Source: Candidatus Aquicultor sp. (lineage in GTDB: Bacteria; Actinomycetota; Aquicultoria; Aquicultorales; Aquicultoraceae). Taken from it: a stretch of 46,201 nucleotides of DNA. Below, in pieces: positions 1 through 7,938 of the stretch. The notes under the pieces are model-generated. The model ran no database searches. It worked only from the letters and a program-made list of their open reading frames with translations, and was not told the DNA's origin. Location of the stretch: positions 1-46,201 of the forward strand of contig JAUXNY010000057.1 in the NCBI GenBank assembly GCA_030682615.1, given 5' to 3'. The position numbers and the translations under genes were made by a program. The number at the start of each line of letters is the position of its first letter. Position 1 is the first letter of the stretch.

Positions 1-324
1 GTTATGTATTTCGTGCGTGGCTTTAGCGAGAAGGAACAACCCGCCCCCTATGAGGATGATGTCACGTCCTGAAATAGTCTGTTCGAAGATTGTGAACCAC
101 GGTTGGGTCAGCCCCATCACCCACGTTATGGAGAACAACAAGCCCAAGCGCGTGAGCATTGCCAAGCTGAGACCGACCTGTCGGCCGATGGCGCGTTGAT
201 GTTCGGGCAGGCGTCCCACCAAAATGGAGATAAAGATGATGTTGTCGATTCCCAGTACGATTTCCAGGGCTGTCAGGGTGCCCAGCGCTATCCACGCTTC
301 CGGGCTGGCTATCCATTCAAACAA
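1..324 (-). CDS. TerC-family integral membrane protein (C-terminus beyond window)
   Basis: Reading the minus strand from a TTG at 322-324 gives 108 residues open to the window edge, beginning LFEWIASPEAWIALGTL. The next hydrophobic segment, ALEIVLGIDNIIFISILVGR, is the hallmark of TerC/YoaE-type membrane proteins, with acidic Glu and Asp inside a membrane helix; further hydrophobic helices follow. Family members are linked to tellurium resistance and, in better studied cases, to metal (Mn) export during metalation of secreted enzymes. An AAAGGAG ribosome-binding site lies about 7 bases before the TTG, which is why this start was chosen; the first in-frame ATG would remove the diagnostic helix. 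The substrate cannot be told from the fragment. Confidence 0.85.
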   Translation of the reverse strand, partial: MFEWIASPEAWIALGTLTALEIVLGIDNIIFISILVGRLPEHQRAIGRQVGLSLAMLTRLGLLFSITWVMGLTQPWFTIFEQTISGRDIILIGGGLFLLAKATHEIHN

Positions 325-457
325 TTACGGCTCCTTTGGCTCATGGTGTAGATGACATCCAATAGCCTAGCATATTAATATATGACTATTCCACAGTCAA
401 TAAGAGCGCAGAGGGATGTTCGCGAGCAGTCTTTGCGCGGAGCTATCTTTTTCGCTT

Positions 458-1633
458 CTAGTGCGCGTCGTCGATTTGGCGCCGCGCCGCTTTCTGCGCC
501 GCCGCGAAGACGTCTTTGAGCGGGACCGCGTGCGCCTGCGCCGCCGCGCGGCAATCATCAAACTCGGGCGCGACCGAGGTGACGCGGCCCTGCTGTCGGC
601 CGACTTTGACACGCACACCCCCGAACGCGGTGTCCACCTCGAGCAGCTCTCGCTCGACGACGACGCGTGCGTGTTTACTGATTCGCACGCCGAGCGTTCC
701 CGTCTCGGCGATGATGGTGTCGATTATCGCTTGCTCAAGACCGTCCGCAACGAGCGTCGAGAGCATCACAGCGGGGCGGTTTTTCTTCATTTGAATCGGT
801 GTAAACCACACATCGAGCGCGCCCAGAAGCAGGAGCGTTTCCATGGTGTAGCCGAGCACTTCGGCGGAGGTGTCGTCGATGTTGGTCTCGATGAGCGTGA
901 CGTTCTCGTCGCGCTCTGCAGAGACCTCCCCGACGATTACGCGGAGCACATTCGGGATCTCGAGGTCGCGCGTGCCCGCCCCGTAGCCGGTCTTCTCGGG
1001 GCGCATGACCGGCATCTCCGCGGCAAAAGTCGCATAGTGCGCAAGGATTGCGGCTCCTGTCGGTGTCGCAAGCTCGGCGTGGATTTGCGTGCTGTGGATG
1101 GGGATGCCTGAGAGAATCTCGAGCGTCGCCGGGGCGGGTACCGGCAAGACTCCGTGCGCGGTCACAACGGTGCCCGTTCCGGTAGCGATGGGTGATGCGT
1201 AGATTTTCTCGATGCCGAGGTAGCCAAGACCCGTGACGGCGGCGATGACGTCGATTATCGCGTCGGTCGCGCCGACCTCGTGGAAGTGGACTTCGTCGAG
1301 AGGGATGCCGTGGACTTTGGCCTCGGCTTCGGCTATCCGCATAAAAATAGCGAGCGCGTCGAGCTTGGCCGCCTCCGGCAACCCGCTAACCTCTATTAAA
1401 TCGCGCACTTCGTTGAAGGTGCGCGCCGCCTCCGGCGCTGTTACCGTGACATCGAACTTAGTCGCGCCGATATGGTTTTTCTGCGTGCGCCCGGCACTAA
1501 TCTCGTATCCGTCGATGCCTACCTTCGCGAGCTGCTCTTCCAGGAGCGCCAGGGGCAGGCCCAGGTCCAGGAGCGCGCCGGCTATCATATCGCCGCTTAC
1601 GCCCGCGAAACAGTCAAAATATGCGACCTTCAA
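458..1633 (-). CDS. larC: LarC, nickel insertion protein of nickel-pincer nucleotide cofactor synthesis
   Basis: LarC performs CTP-dependent nickel insertion that completes the nickel-pincer nucleotide cofactor of lactate racemase and related racemases/epimerases. The protein shows the family N-terminus YFDCFAGVSGDM (about residues 5-16) and the HFHEVG metal-binding motif (about 116-121), and is full length (391 aa). It reads through in one frame, whereas Lactobacillus plantarum larC is split into larC1/larC2 joined by frameshifting. The TTG at 1633 is preferred over the ATG at 1648 because a GGAGG lies 8 bases before the TTG, inside the longer reading, and family members start MKVAYFDC-like. 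LarB and LarE are not in the window. In an organism with nickel CODH/ACS, a nickel handling gene fits the physiology, but no direct link to CODH is implied. Confidence 0.93.
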   Translation of the reverse strand: MKVAYFDCFAGVSGDMIAGALLDLGLPLALLEEQLAKVGIDGYEISAGRTQKNHIGATKFDVTVTAPEAARTFNEVRDLIEVSGLPEAAKLDALAIFMRIAEAEAKVHGIPLDEVHFHEVGATDAIIDVIAAVTGLGYLGIEKIYASPIATGTGTVVTAHGVLPVPAPATLEILSGIPIHSTQIHAELATPTGAAILAHYATFAAEMPVMRPEKTGYGAGTRDLEIPNVLRVIVGEVSAERDENVTLIETNIDDTSAEVLGYTMETLLLLGALDVWFTPIQMKKNRPAVMLSTLVADGLEQAIIDTIIAETGTLGVRISKHARVVVERELLEVDTAFGGVRVKVGRQQGRVTSVAPEFDDCRAAAQAHAVPLKDVFAAAQKAARRQIDDAH

Positions 1634-1780
1634 TTCTGTCGCCTCCATCCATGTCGATGTCTGTGGTTTACCTCTATATTATTGCCGCCCATTAAGGTCT
1701 ATCCTAATGCAAAGGTTAGACCTCTGCTGTATAATCTGTGATAATTATGGCGGATATTTCTTCACAGCGAAGGGGCAGCA

Positions 1781-2275
1781 ATGAAAGCAGCAACGATTGA
1801 ACTTATTGTAGCACTACTCGGCGCCGGCTGGGCAATCCTCGCAGCATGGCTCATCGCAGTAACGGTGCGCCTCAAGAGGATGGGCAAGCAGCAAAAGGTG
1901 CTGGCTAAGGCGAGCAAGAACGGAGACTTTGTCGAGGCCGTAAGCAAGAGCCTCGGCGAATTATCACTACTAGGCGCCGGCCTCGTGGAGATAAAAGAGA
2001 GTCTGTCGAAGTTTGAGATCGATTTGCGCACCACGGTTCGCCATGTCGGCGTCGTCCGCTTCGACGCTTTTGACGATGTCGGCGGCAAGCTGAGTTTTGC
2101 GGTGGCGCTCTTAAACGGGCACGGCGACGGGGTTGTTCTAAGCACGATAAACGGGCGCCAGGAGAGCCGGAGTTACGCCAAGTTCATCAAGGACGGCGAC
2201 TCCAGCTATAATCTATCCGGCGAGGAGCGCGAGGCGATAGCCGAGGCGCGCTCGGGCGATTTAGTCAAAGCATAG
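1781..2275 (+). CDS. DUF4446 family membrane-anchored protein
   Basis: This 164-residue protein has one N-terminal membrane helix (about residues 6-28), a charged helical stretch likely to form a coiled coil (about 30-75), and a C-terminal globular part beginning RHVGVVRFDAFDDVGGKLSFAVALL, the signature of DUF4446. The function of the family is unknown. It sits 26 bp before pheA on the same strand, an order recalled from actinobacterial genomes where DUF4446, pheA and serS are adjacent. A GAAGGGG ribosome-binding site precedes the ATG. Co-transcription with pheA and serS is inferred from the spacing. Confidence 0.85.
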   Translation: MKAATIELIVALLGAGWAILAAWLIAVTVRLKRMGKQQKVLAKASKNGDFVEAVSKSLGELSLLGAGLVEIKESLSKFEIDLRTTVRHVGVVRFDAFDDVGGKLSFAVALLNGHGDGVVLSTINGRQESRSYAKFIKDGDSSYNLSGEEREAIAEARSGDLVKA

Positions 2276-2301
2276 GCCGAAACCGGAAAGGAACAGCGGA
2301 C

Positions 2302-3156
2302 TTGTCTGAGAACCAGAACATGAAGATAGGGTTTCTCGGCCCACGCGGGACGTATACCGAGGAAGCCCTGCAAAAGTTATTAAAAATAGACGACCACAAC
2401 CTCGTGCCGTACGGCGCCGAGGCCGATGTGCTTCGCGCGGTCGAGCGGGGAGAGGTAGCCAAAGGGATGGTCCCGATCGAGAACTCCATCGAGGGCTCGG
2501 TCAACGCCACGCTCGATGTGCTCGCGTTCGACGTCAACCTCTTCATCCAGCGCGAGATAGTCATACCGATACACCATAACCTGGTGGCACGCCCCGGGGT
2601 GAAGATGGAGGATATACGGACGGTCATATCTCACCCGCAGGCGCTCGCGCAGTGCCGCGGCTACCTTACCGAGAAACTGCCCCAGGCCAAGACCGAGTTT
2701 GCGAGCAGTACCGCTGGGGCGGTCAAGTTAATATCTGAGCAGAACGGGGCGCTGGCGGCGATAGGCCCGAAATTGGCAGCCGAGATGTACGGCCTCGACG
2801 TCCTCGACGAGGGCATCGCTGACTTCGAGGAGAACCAGACTCGTTTTGTCCTGGTAGGCAGGGAGCCCGCGCCGCGCACGGGGAACGACAAGACCTCCAT
2901 CGTCTGTTTTATCTTTGAAGACCGGCCCGGGAGCCTCCTGCAGATACTCCAGGAGTTCGCGTTCCGGTATGTCAACCTGACGAAAATCCAGTCGCGACCG
3001 ACGCGCAAAGCGCTCGGCGACTACTGCTTCTTCATAGACATGCTCGGCCACATCGAAGACGAGGTCATCGAGTCGGCTCTTAAGTGTTTGAAGTGTAAGA
3101 TCAGAAACATAAAGGTCTTAGGGTCGTACCCGGTAGCAGACGTTGTAGGAGGATAA
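2302..3156 (+). CDS. pheA: Prephenate dehydratase
   Basis: Converts prephenate to phenylpyruvate in phenylalanine synthesis, in the cytoplasm. The periplasmic-binding-protein-like catalytic domain covers about residues 7-185 and contains the conserved TRF motif (ENQTRF, T180-F182). A C-terminal ACT domain (about 199-275) carries the IQSRP variant of the ESRP motif for allosteric phenylalanine binding. No chorismate mutase domain is fused, so this is the monofunctional form of about 285 residues. The TTG at 2302 is preferred because GGAAAGGA lies about 9 bases upstream; an ATG at 2320 is possible. The stop codon abuts the ATG of serS, so the two are very probably translated from one message. 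Feedback inhibition by phenylalanine is inferred from the ACT domain. Confidence 0.95.
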   Translation: MSENQNMKIGFLGPRGTYTEEALQKLLKIDDHNLVPYGAEADVLRAVERGEVAKGMVPIENSIEGSVNATLDVLAFDVNLFIQREIVIPIHHNLVARPGVKMEDIRTVISHPQALAQCRGYLTEKLPQAKTEFASSTAGAVKLISEQNGALAAIGPKLAAEMYGLDVLDEGIADFEENQTRFVLVGREPAPRTGNDKTSIVCFIFEDRPGSLLQILQEFAFRYVNLTKIQSRPTRKALGDYCFFIDMLGHIEDEVIESALKCLKCKIRNIKVLGSYPVADVVGG

Positions 3157-4440
3157 ATGCTTGATTTGAGATGGGTTCGCGACAATATAGATGTCGTTCA
3201 GGAGGCGCTCGAAAAACGCGCGGCCAAAGTAGACCTTTCGCGCTTCAAAGAGCTTGATTCGGAGCGGCGTACCCTTATAGTCAAGGTCGAGCATCTAAAG
3301 AATGAGCGAAACGTCGTCTCCGGCGAGATAGCCAAGCTGAAAAAGGCCGGTGCGCCGGCGGACGATAAAATCGAGGCGATGCGCACGCTCGGCGACGACA
3401 TAAAAGAGCTTGATGAGCGGCTCGCCGATATTGAAGACGAGCTAAACCGCTTGATGATGGATATCCCGAATATCCCTCACGAGTCGGTTCCCGTCGGCGA
3501 AGATGAGACCTGCAATCCCGAGATAAGGACCTGGGGCGAGCAGCCGAAATTCGACTTTGAGCCCAAGCCCCACTGGGATTTAGGGCTCGACCTCGGGGTG
3601 CTCGATTTTGAGCGGGCGGCTAAGATAACGCGGGCTCGTTTCGTTCTCTATTGGGATTTGGCTGCCCGGCTCGAGCGCGCTCTCTTGAACTTGATGCTCG
3701 ATTTGCATACCGGCACGCACGGCTACACCGAGGTCTTTCCGCCGATTCTCGTCAATGATACCAGCCTTACCGGCACTGGGCAGCTGCCCAAATTCGCCGA
3801 TGACCTCTTTAAGATAGAGGATGACAACCTGTACCTCATACCGACAGCGGAGGTACCGGTCACCAATATCCACCGCGACGAGATATTCGCCGGGGATGAT
3901 TTGCCGCGCCACTACTGCGCCTATACGCCTTGTTTTAGACGCGAGGCCGGCGCATACGGGAAAGACACTCGCGGCCTTATAAGACACCACCAGTTCAACA
4001 AGGTCGAGCTGGTAAAGTTCGTCCACCCGGAGACGAGCTACGATGAACTCGAGAAGCTGACCGCCAACGCCGAAGCGGTGCTGCGGGCGCTCAATATTCA
4101 CTACCGCGTCATCTCGCTCTGCACCGGCGACATCGGGTTTTCCGCGGCCAAGACCTACGACATCGAGGTCTGGCTACCCGGCTTCGGCGGCTACAAGGAG
4201 ATATCGTCCTGCAGCAATTTCGAGGACTTCCAGGCCAGGCGTGCCAACATCCGCTTCCGCGAACACCCGAAAGCCAAGCCGCAGTTTGTGCACACGCTAA
4301 ACGGAAGCGGGCTGGCGATAGGCAGGACGGTCGCGGCGGTCTTCGAGAACTACCAACAGGCCGACGGCACTATTCTAATCCCCGAGGCGCTCAAGCCCTA
4401 CATGGGCGGCGCGGAGCGTATCGTGGCGAAGAAGTTCTAG
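3157..4440 (+). CDS. serS: Seryl-tRNA synthetase
   Basis: Charges tRNA-Ser (and tRNA-Sec where present) with serine. The 427 residues show the N-terminal antiparallel coiled-coil arm (about 1-110) that grips the long variable arm of tRNA-Ser, then the class II catalytic core with motif 2 around residues 257-283 ([20 protein letters not shown]) and motif 3 around 383-400 ([10 protein letters not shown]). The start abuts the pheA stop. A strong hairpin at 4486-4512 follows. All four tRNA-Ser genes in this window lie downstream within about 8 kb, an unusual grouping of enzyme and substrates. Confidence 0.98.
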   Translation: MLDLRWVRDNIDVVQEALEKRAAKVDLSRFKELDSERRTLIVKVEHLKNERNVVSGEIAKLKKAGAPADDKIEAMRTLGDDIKELDERLADIEDELNRLMMDIPNIPHESVPVGEDETCNPEIRTWGEQPKFDFEPKPHWDLGLDLGVLDFERAAKITRARFVLYWDLAARLERALLNLMLDLHTGTHGYTEVFPPILVNDTSLTGTGQLPKFADDLFKIEDDNLYLIPTAEVPVTNIHRDEIFAGDDLPRHYCAYTPCFRREAGAYGKDTRGLIRHHQFNKVELVKFVHPETSYDELEKLTANAEAVLRALNIHYRVISLCTGDIGFSAAKTYDIEVWLPGFGGYKEISSCSNFEDFQARRANIRFREHPKAKPQFVHTLNGSGLAIGRTVAAVFENYQQADGTILIPEALKPYMGGAERIVAKKF

Positions 4441-4485
4441 GCGAGCGCATCGATGCGACTTGTCGGCGGGCATTATGGCGAAAGA

Positions 4486-4512
4486 AAAGGAGTGGTCAAA
4501 GACCACTCCTTT
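4486..4512 (+). terminator. Hairpin terminator after serS
   Basis: A perfect 12-bp stem, AAAGGAGTGGTC with GACCACTCCTTT, closes on an AAA loop. The arms carry A and T runs at the two ends, so the structure could end transcription from both serS and the convergent repeat-protein gene. The T tract on the plus strand is short, which lowers certainty. Confidence 0.7.
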
Positions 4513-4540
4513 GTAGTTTGACGGCCATTGCTAACGCATG

Positions 4541-5047
4541 CTACGGAAGAGTTCTAAGGGGTGGGCAGGGGTCGCTCGGCGTACAGCCTTGTCCCGGGGG
4601 CCCATAATGGTCGCGGTTTTGGTCGCCAAAGCCCCAGCCTGGCTTGAATACTGTTATCGGCGGGCCTGGAGGACATGGCCTTGTCGTGGTCGTTGTCGGA
4701 CAGGGTTTCTTAGTTGTCGTGGTGGTCGGCGGACATGTAGTCGTTGTTGTCGATGGCGGACAAGTGGTCGTAGTAGTCGGCGGACATGTAGTCGGCGGCC
4801 TGGTGGTAGATGTCGTTGACGGCGGACAGGTCGTGCTGCTCGTAGTCGGACAGGTCGGACGCGTTGTAGTCGTCGTCGGCGGACGCGTAGTGCAGGTACT
4901 CGGCGGGCATGTGATGCACGTCGACGATTGCTGAACAGACGCCAAAGACCTGATCCTCGCCGCTCTCTCGCTCCCAGCATATACCGAAGATATTGGCACG
5001 CTTAAGGCTAGCAGCAAGATACAGAGAAGCACCAGCTTTTTCTTCAT
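4541..5047 (-). CDS. Secreted Thr/Pro/Cys repeat protein with a C-terminal GWGxGDxN motif
   Basis: The 168-residue protein starts MKKKLVLLCILLLALSVPIS, a clear Sec signal peptide (about 1-25). From about residue 43 to 125 it is a low-complexity tract of threonine runs separated by CPP or RPP units (for example TTTTTCPP). After that comes PGWGFGDQNRDHYGPPGQ, a motif recalled from other small exported actinobacterial proteins. Threonine runs suggest O-glycosylation and the regular cysteines suggest disulfide cross-linking or metal binding; both are inference. The DNA repeats are codon-imperfect, so the repeat is held at protein level. No lipobox, cell-wall sorting signal or C-terminal membrane helix is visible. 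The high antisense valine-rich reading frame is a shadow of this gene. Confidence 0.75.
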   Translation of the reverse strand: MKKKLVLLCILLLALSVPISSVYAGSERAARIRSLASVQQSSTCITCPPSTCTTRPPTTTTTRPTCPTTSSTTCPPSTTSTTRPPTTCPPTTTTTCPPSTTTTTCPPTTTTTKKPCPTTTTTRPCPPGPPITVFKPGWGFGDQNRDHYGPPGQGCTPSDPCPPLRTLP

Positions 5048-5327
5048 CGTCTCACCCCCTCCCTTAGTGTGCGCTCGAAACCGGTCCTTATAGAAACAGG
5101 TGATTACCCTGCGGGATACTTTCTTAAACTGCCCTTATGGCGGCCCTCTCTTTTGCGTGCGCGAACGCAGGCGGCCTCGAGATATCCTCGCCTAAAGGTT
5201 AGTAATTGGCTTAGCGCACACCTATAGTCAGAGGGATTGTTTATTAGACAAATAATCGCATGCTTGTTTAAGGAGCCGTCTTTTGAGTATGTTGCGTGTT
5301 GCCTCATTTAAAAATGTACTTGTGTTG
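5048..5327. other. Intergenic region without a recognisable gene
   Basis: About 280 bases between the divergent repeat-protein gene and the tRNA-Ser(UGA) promoter. A short minus-strand open frame (5104-5307) has no family resemblance and no convincing ribosome-binding site. The minus-strand promoter of the repeat protein should lie here, but I see no strong consensus. Confidence 0.5.
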
Positions 5328-5356
5328 TTGTTTTGAGCCGAGGGAGTTGGTACAAT
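5328..5356 (+). promoter_or_regulatory. Candidate sigma-70-type promoter of tRNA-Ser(UGA)
   Basis: TTGTTT at 5328-5333 and TACAAT at 5351-5356 are separated by exactly 17 bases. The predicted start near 5363 is about 48 bases before the mature tRNA, leaving room for a processed 5' leader. Confidence 0.5.
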
Positions 5357-5410
5357 GATGACCTGGTTCGGGTCGCATGTATTCTCGCTTATCGAGCCTG
5401 AATTTAATAT

Positions 5411-5502
5411 GGAGAGGTGGCGGAGTCCGGTTGAACGCGGCGGTCTTGAAAACCGTTAGAGGTGTGAGTCTCTCGGGGGTTCGAATCCCTCCCTCTCCGC
5501 CA
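5411..5502 (+). tRNA. tRNA-Ser(UGA)
   Basis: The acceptor stem GGAGAGG pairs with CCTCTCC at 5492-5498, the anticodon loop reads CTTGAAA (anticodon TGA), a long variable arm is present and the T loop is GGTTCGAATCC. The 3' CCA is encoded (5500-5502). This is one of four serine isoacceptors in the window. Confidence 0.95.
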
Positions 5503-5536
5503 AAAAGCCTCCTATTCAAGGCGGCTTTTCTCTTGT
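5503..5536 (+). terminator. Terminator after tRNA-Ser(UGA)
   Basis: AAAAGCC (5503-5509) pairs with GGCTTTT (5523-5529), with an extra inner CCT/AGG pairing, followed by a T-rich stretch ending TTGTTTTT. Confidence 0.65.
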
Positions 5537-5673
5537 TTTTCTTTCTCGATTTACCCGGACGAGCTGGTTGTTGTGACCTGCCCGAATATGGTGACTCGAG
5601 ATGTTGTCCCGGGTGGACAAAGTCCATCGCCTGCGGTATAGTAAATATCTGATTTTATCGCGTATAGCGGCCT

Positions 5674-5767
5674 GGAGAGATGGCCGAGTCGGTCGAAGGC
5701 GCTCGCCTGCTAAGCGAGTAGGGGGTTATAAACTCCCTCGAGGGTTCGAATCCCTCTCTCTCCGCCA
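5674..5767 (+). tRNA. tRNA-Ser(GCU)
   Basis: GGAGAGA at 5674 pairs with TCTCTCC at 5757-5763. The anticodon stem CTCGC/GCGAG encloses loop CTGCTAA, giving anticodon GCT at 5709-5711. A long variable arm and a canonical T arm follow, and CCA is encoded at 5765-5767. Confidence 0.95.
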
Positions 5768-5794
5768 TAATTTTTCTAGTTTAACGACTAGAAT

Positions 5795-5868
5795 GTGCCC
5801 GTAGCTCAGCTGGATAGAGTGTCTGACTACGAATCAGAAGGTCGGGGGTTCGAATCCCTCCGGGCACG
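5795..5868 (+). tRNA. tRNA-Arg(ACG)
   Basis: GTGCCCG at 5795-5801 pairs with CGGGCAC at 5861-5867. The anticodon stem TCTGA/TCAGA encloses CTACGAA (anticodon ACG), so A34 would be the TadA substrate; tadA lies about 5 kb downstream. No CCA is encoded after the discriminator G at 5868. The AT-richer accessory region begins directly downstream, and tRNA 3' ends are common integration sites. Confidence 0.95.
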
Positions 5869-5891
5869 CAAGATGCTAGCAGGGGGAACTT

Positions 5892-5921
5892 AAAACACCG
5901 GCCATAGCGGCTGGTGTTTTT
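5892..5921 (+). terminator. Terminator after tRNA-Arg(ACG)
   Basis: AAAACACCGGCC pairs with GGCTGGTGTTTT (one G-U pair) around a 5-base loop, ending in a run of five Ts. Confidence 0.8.
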
Positions 5922-6018
5922 GCATTATTAATAGCAGCATAAGGGGTAAGAAATCCCTTAGTCAGTCAAGACAGCCAATAAACTTAAACAAGTAATCTAG
6001 TTTACTTTGCTTGACTTA

Positions 6019-6048
6019 ATATAAACTAAATGGCAACATAGTTTATAT
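6019..6048 (+). promoter_or_regulatory. Inverted repeat upstream of the Fic gene, candidate operator
   Basis: ATATAAACT (6019-6027) and AGTTTATAT (6040-6048) form perfect 9-bp arms around 12 bases, ending 25 bases before the Fic ATG. A TTGACT at 6011-6016 just upstream could be a -35 element, placing the repeat over the promoter. Confidence 0.5.
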
Positions 6049-6073
6049 CTTGATGACAAATAGAAACTAACTT

Positions 6074-7201
6074 ATGAAAATTGAAATCGGCAGATATCAG
6101 CAACAGAAAGAGGACTACTCCGCCTTTGTGCCGGGAGCTTTTCCACCGAAAGGCATCTTTGATTATGCCCAAGAAACTCTCATAAAAGCTGCTGAAGCAG
6201 GTCACCTGATCGGTAAACTTGATGGAATTACTCATATGCTACCGGATGTCGATTTTTTCCTCTATATGTTTGTGGCAAAAGACGCTACTTCTTCCGCTCA
6301 GATCGAGGGAACAAAAGCAACCATAGTTGATGCTATTGAAATGGATGCGGGTATTGCTACGCAGCAAACCGATGCAAGCGACATTTTGTACTACATAAAA
6401 GCTCTTCATTATGGAACAGGACGACTTAAGGAATTTCCTCTTTCACTTCGGTTAATTCGTGAAATCCATTCACAACTTATTGAGGGAGCAAGAACTTCTC
6501 ATTTTGCTGATCCTGGTCAGTTTCGCAGGTCACAAAATTGGATAGGTGGTACCGCACCATCTAATGCCTCATATGTACCGCCTACGGTGGATGAGATGAA
6601 CCGTGCTCTATCCGATTTCGAGAAATTCTTACACGCAAAGTTACAAGCGCCACCGCTTTTGCGTATCGCACTTACGCATGCCCAATTTGAGACCATCCAC
6701 CCGTTTCTTGATGGAAATGGAAGAACCGGCAGGCTTTTAATCACCATGTTGCTATGCCATTGGAATTTACTTGAGAGACCTGTGCTGTTCCTGTCCTCAT
6801 ATTTTAAAAAGCACCAAAAAGTTTATTACAGCAAATTAGATAGCTATCACGATGGTCAGGTTGAGGAATGGATTAATTTTTTCCTTGACGGTGTTATTGA
6901 AACTGCCAATGAATCAATCAAAATATCAAAGCAAATAACTACGCTTCGTGTGGACGATATGGCAAAGATACAGTCCCTTGCCAAAAGAGAATCAGTAAGC
7001 GGAGTTTTAATATTGCGCAAGCTTTTTTCCAGCCCCATTATCGGCACTCGGAACATTATGGAATGGACCGGTTTTTCCCGTGCCGGTGCCCAAAAAGCTA
7101 TTGATCGATTTGTAAACCTTGGGATTCTTCAGGTTAGAGATGAAACAGAAAAATACGATCGTTCATATACTTATGACGAATATCTCAATATCTTTTTTTA
7201 A
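6074..7201 (+). CDS. Fic family protein (class II, with N-terminal inhibitory motif)
   Basis: Fic proteins transfer AMP (or another nucleotide moiety) from a nucleotide to hydroxyl groups of target proteins. The 375-residue protein carries an N-terminal SSAQIEG motif (Glu about residue 78) that matches the (S/T)xxxE(G/N) inhibitory helix of class II Fic enzymes, the catalytic HPFLDGNGRTGR motif near residue 209, and a C-terminal winged-helix-like part (about 300-375). All catalytic residues are present, so it should be active and autoinhibited. The gene is clearly AT-richer than the core genes and lies just after tRNA-Arg with no partner gene adjacent, suggesting horizontal acquisition. Target unknown. 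The 9-bp-arm inverted repeat upstream suggests autoregulation by the C-terminal domain; this is inference. Confidence 0.93.
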   Translation: MKIEIGRYQQQKEDYSAFVPGAFPPKGIFDYAQETLIKAAEAGHLIGKLDGITHMLPDVDFFLYMFVAKDATSSAQIEGTKATIVDAIEMDAGIATQQTDASDILYYIKALHYGTGRLKEFPLSLRLIREIHSQLIEGARTSHFADPGQFRRSQNWIGGTAPSNASYVPPTVDEMNRALSDFEKFLHAKLQAPPLLRIALTHAQFETIHPFLDGNGRTGRLLITMLLCHWNLLERPVLFLSSYFKKHQKVYYSKLDSYHDGQVEEWINFFLDGVIETANESIKISKQITTLRVDDMAKIQSLAKRESVSGVLILRKLFSSPIIGTRNIMEWTGFSRAGAQKAIDRFVNLGILQVRDETEKYDRSYTYDEYLNIFF

Positions 7202-7235
7202 CTTTAGGCCAAAATTAATCTGCGAATTCTGAATG

Positions 7236-7358
7236 CTAAATCGGATTCAGGACACTGTCAATATGGAGCCTCGCCGCCACCAAGGGGTCGATGAAAACGC
7301 TTTCCATATCGTTTTCGAGGTCTCGTTTGTTGGAAAGGTAAGTAATACGGTCCTGCAT
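7236..7358 (-). CDS. Possible small protein or remnant of a larger gene
   Basis: A 40-codon minus-strand frame from ATG 7356-7358 to TAG 7236-7238 encodes MQDRITYLSNKRDLENDMES followed by a Val/Ile-rich end. The composition looks protein-like, but the frame opens only just upstream, after a TAA, and lacks a well-spaced ribosome-binding site. It lies just beyond the stop of the 133-residue membrane protein, in another frame, so it may be the broken-off C-terminus of that gene or an independent small protein. Confidence 0.3.
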   Translation of the reverse strand: MQDRITYLSNKRDLENDMESVFIDPLVAARLHIDSVLNPI

Positions 7359-7381
7359 CCGTTTCCGGAGAGATTAAGCTC

Positions 7382-7783
7382 CTAAACTTCTGAAAAAAGG
7401 CTTGAATTGAAAATGAGCCATCGTTCCTCAAGAATAGGTAAAAAGGCGCCCTTTGGCTTGAGAAACGTGTTTTCTGCATTCTTCAAGATCTGTTCAATGT
7501 CTGTGACTTCGTTATGGATATCTAATTCCTTTTCATCAGCAACCTCTTTGGTTATATCTAAGGCAGCCTTGAACAAACCGTTGATTCGTGCAAAGTGCCT
7601 GTCCCGTCTGTTTATCCTTTGAAAAAAAACCACAATAGAGTATATTCCAAGTGTAATTGGTGAGATCAAAAGAATGTATAACCACCAACTAATAAGCGAT
7701 TTGTCAGTATCTCTGCTCTCCTTTATTGCTCTTTCAAGCCTGGGAAGGTTCTGTAAGACAATTTTCTTATCGATGCTTTCCAC
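7382..7783 (-). CDS. Small membrane protein resembling DUF4234, possibly truncated
   Basis: The 133-residue protein begins at a GTG with AAGGGGG about 7 bases upstream. The segment ISWWLYILLISPITLGIYSI followed by VVFFQRINRRDRHFARI resembles the first half of DUF4234-type membrane proteins, in which a hydrophobic hairpin precedes an Arg/His-rich helix. Family members recalled are longer, with a second membrane pair, which is missing here. Other-frame protein-like sequence continues below the stop (7236-7358), suggesting a frameshift and loss of the end. Function unknown. It lies within the accessory segment. Confidence 0.5.
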   Translation of the reverse strand: MESIDKKIVLQNLPRLERAIKESRDTDKSLISWWLYILLISPITLGIYSIVVFFQRINRRDRHFARINGLFKAALDITKEVADEKELDIHNEVTDIEQILKNAENTFLKPKGAFLPILEERWLIFNSSLFSEV

Positions 7784-7797
7784 GACTACCCCCTTAG

Positions 7798-7938
7798 TTA
7801 TAACATTTCATATTCTATGGAGATATTACGAACTCCTTCTTGGATTTGAATTATGACTTCATTTATGGAGGTCTTGGTTATCTTAGGGATTGCAAATACT
7901 GCGCTGCTATATGCCTTTGGAGAATAGCGGGCTCGCAC
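7798..7938 (-). CDS. Doubtful 46-codon ORF upstream of the DUF4234-like gene
   Basis: A minus-strand frame from GTG 7936-7938 to TAA 7798-7800 encodes VRARYSPKAYSSAVFAIPKI and a further 26 residues ending NISIEYEML. It ends 14 bases before the GTG start of the membrane protein, so coupling is possible, but no ribosome-binding site or family similarity is visible. It may be chance or a remnant. The rest of 7939-8067 shows no gene. Confidence 0.2.
   Translation of the reverse strand: MRARYSPKAYSSAVFAIPKITKTSINEVIIQIQEGVRNISIEYEML

Noticed and set aside
416-1111. Plus-strand 231-codon open frame
   Set aside because: It is the antisense shadow of larC: Arg/Asp-rich composition, no family resemblance and no ribosome-binding site.
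4644-4934. Valine/glycine-rich plus-strand frame and repeat tract looking like a CRISPR or tandem array
   Set aside because: It is the complement of the Thr/Pro/Cys repeat gene; units are not separated by unique spacers and the repeat is at protein level.
5104-5307. Minus-strand 67-codon frame upstream of tRNA-Ser(UGA)
   Set aside because: No family similarity, basic random-looking composition and no ribosome-binding site.
5851-5868. tRNA-Arg 3' end as an attachment site with a second copy downstream
   Set aside because: No second copy other than the general T-arm similarity in other tRNAs was found up to 10 kb.
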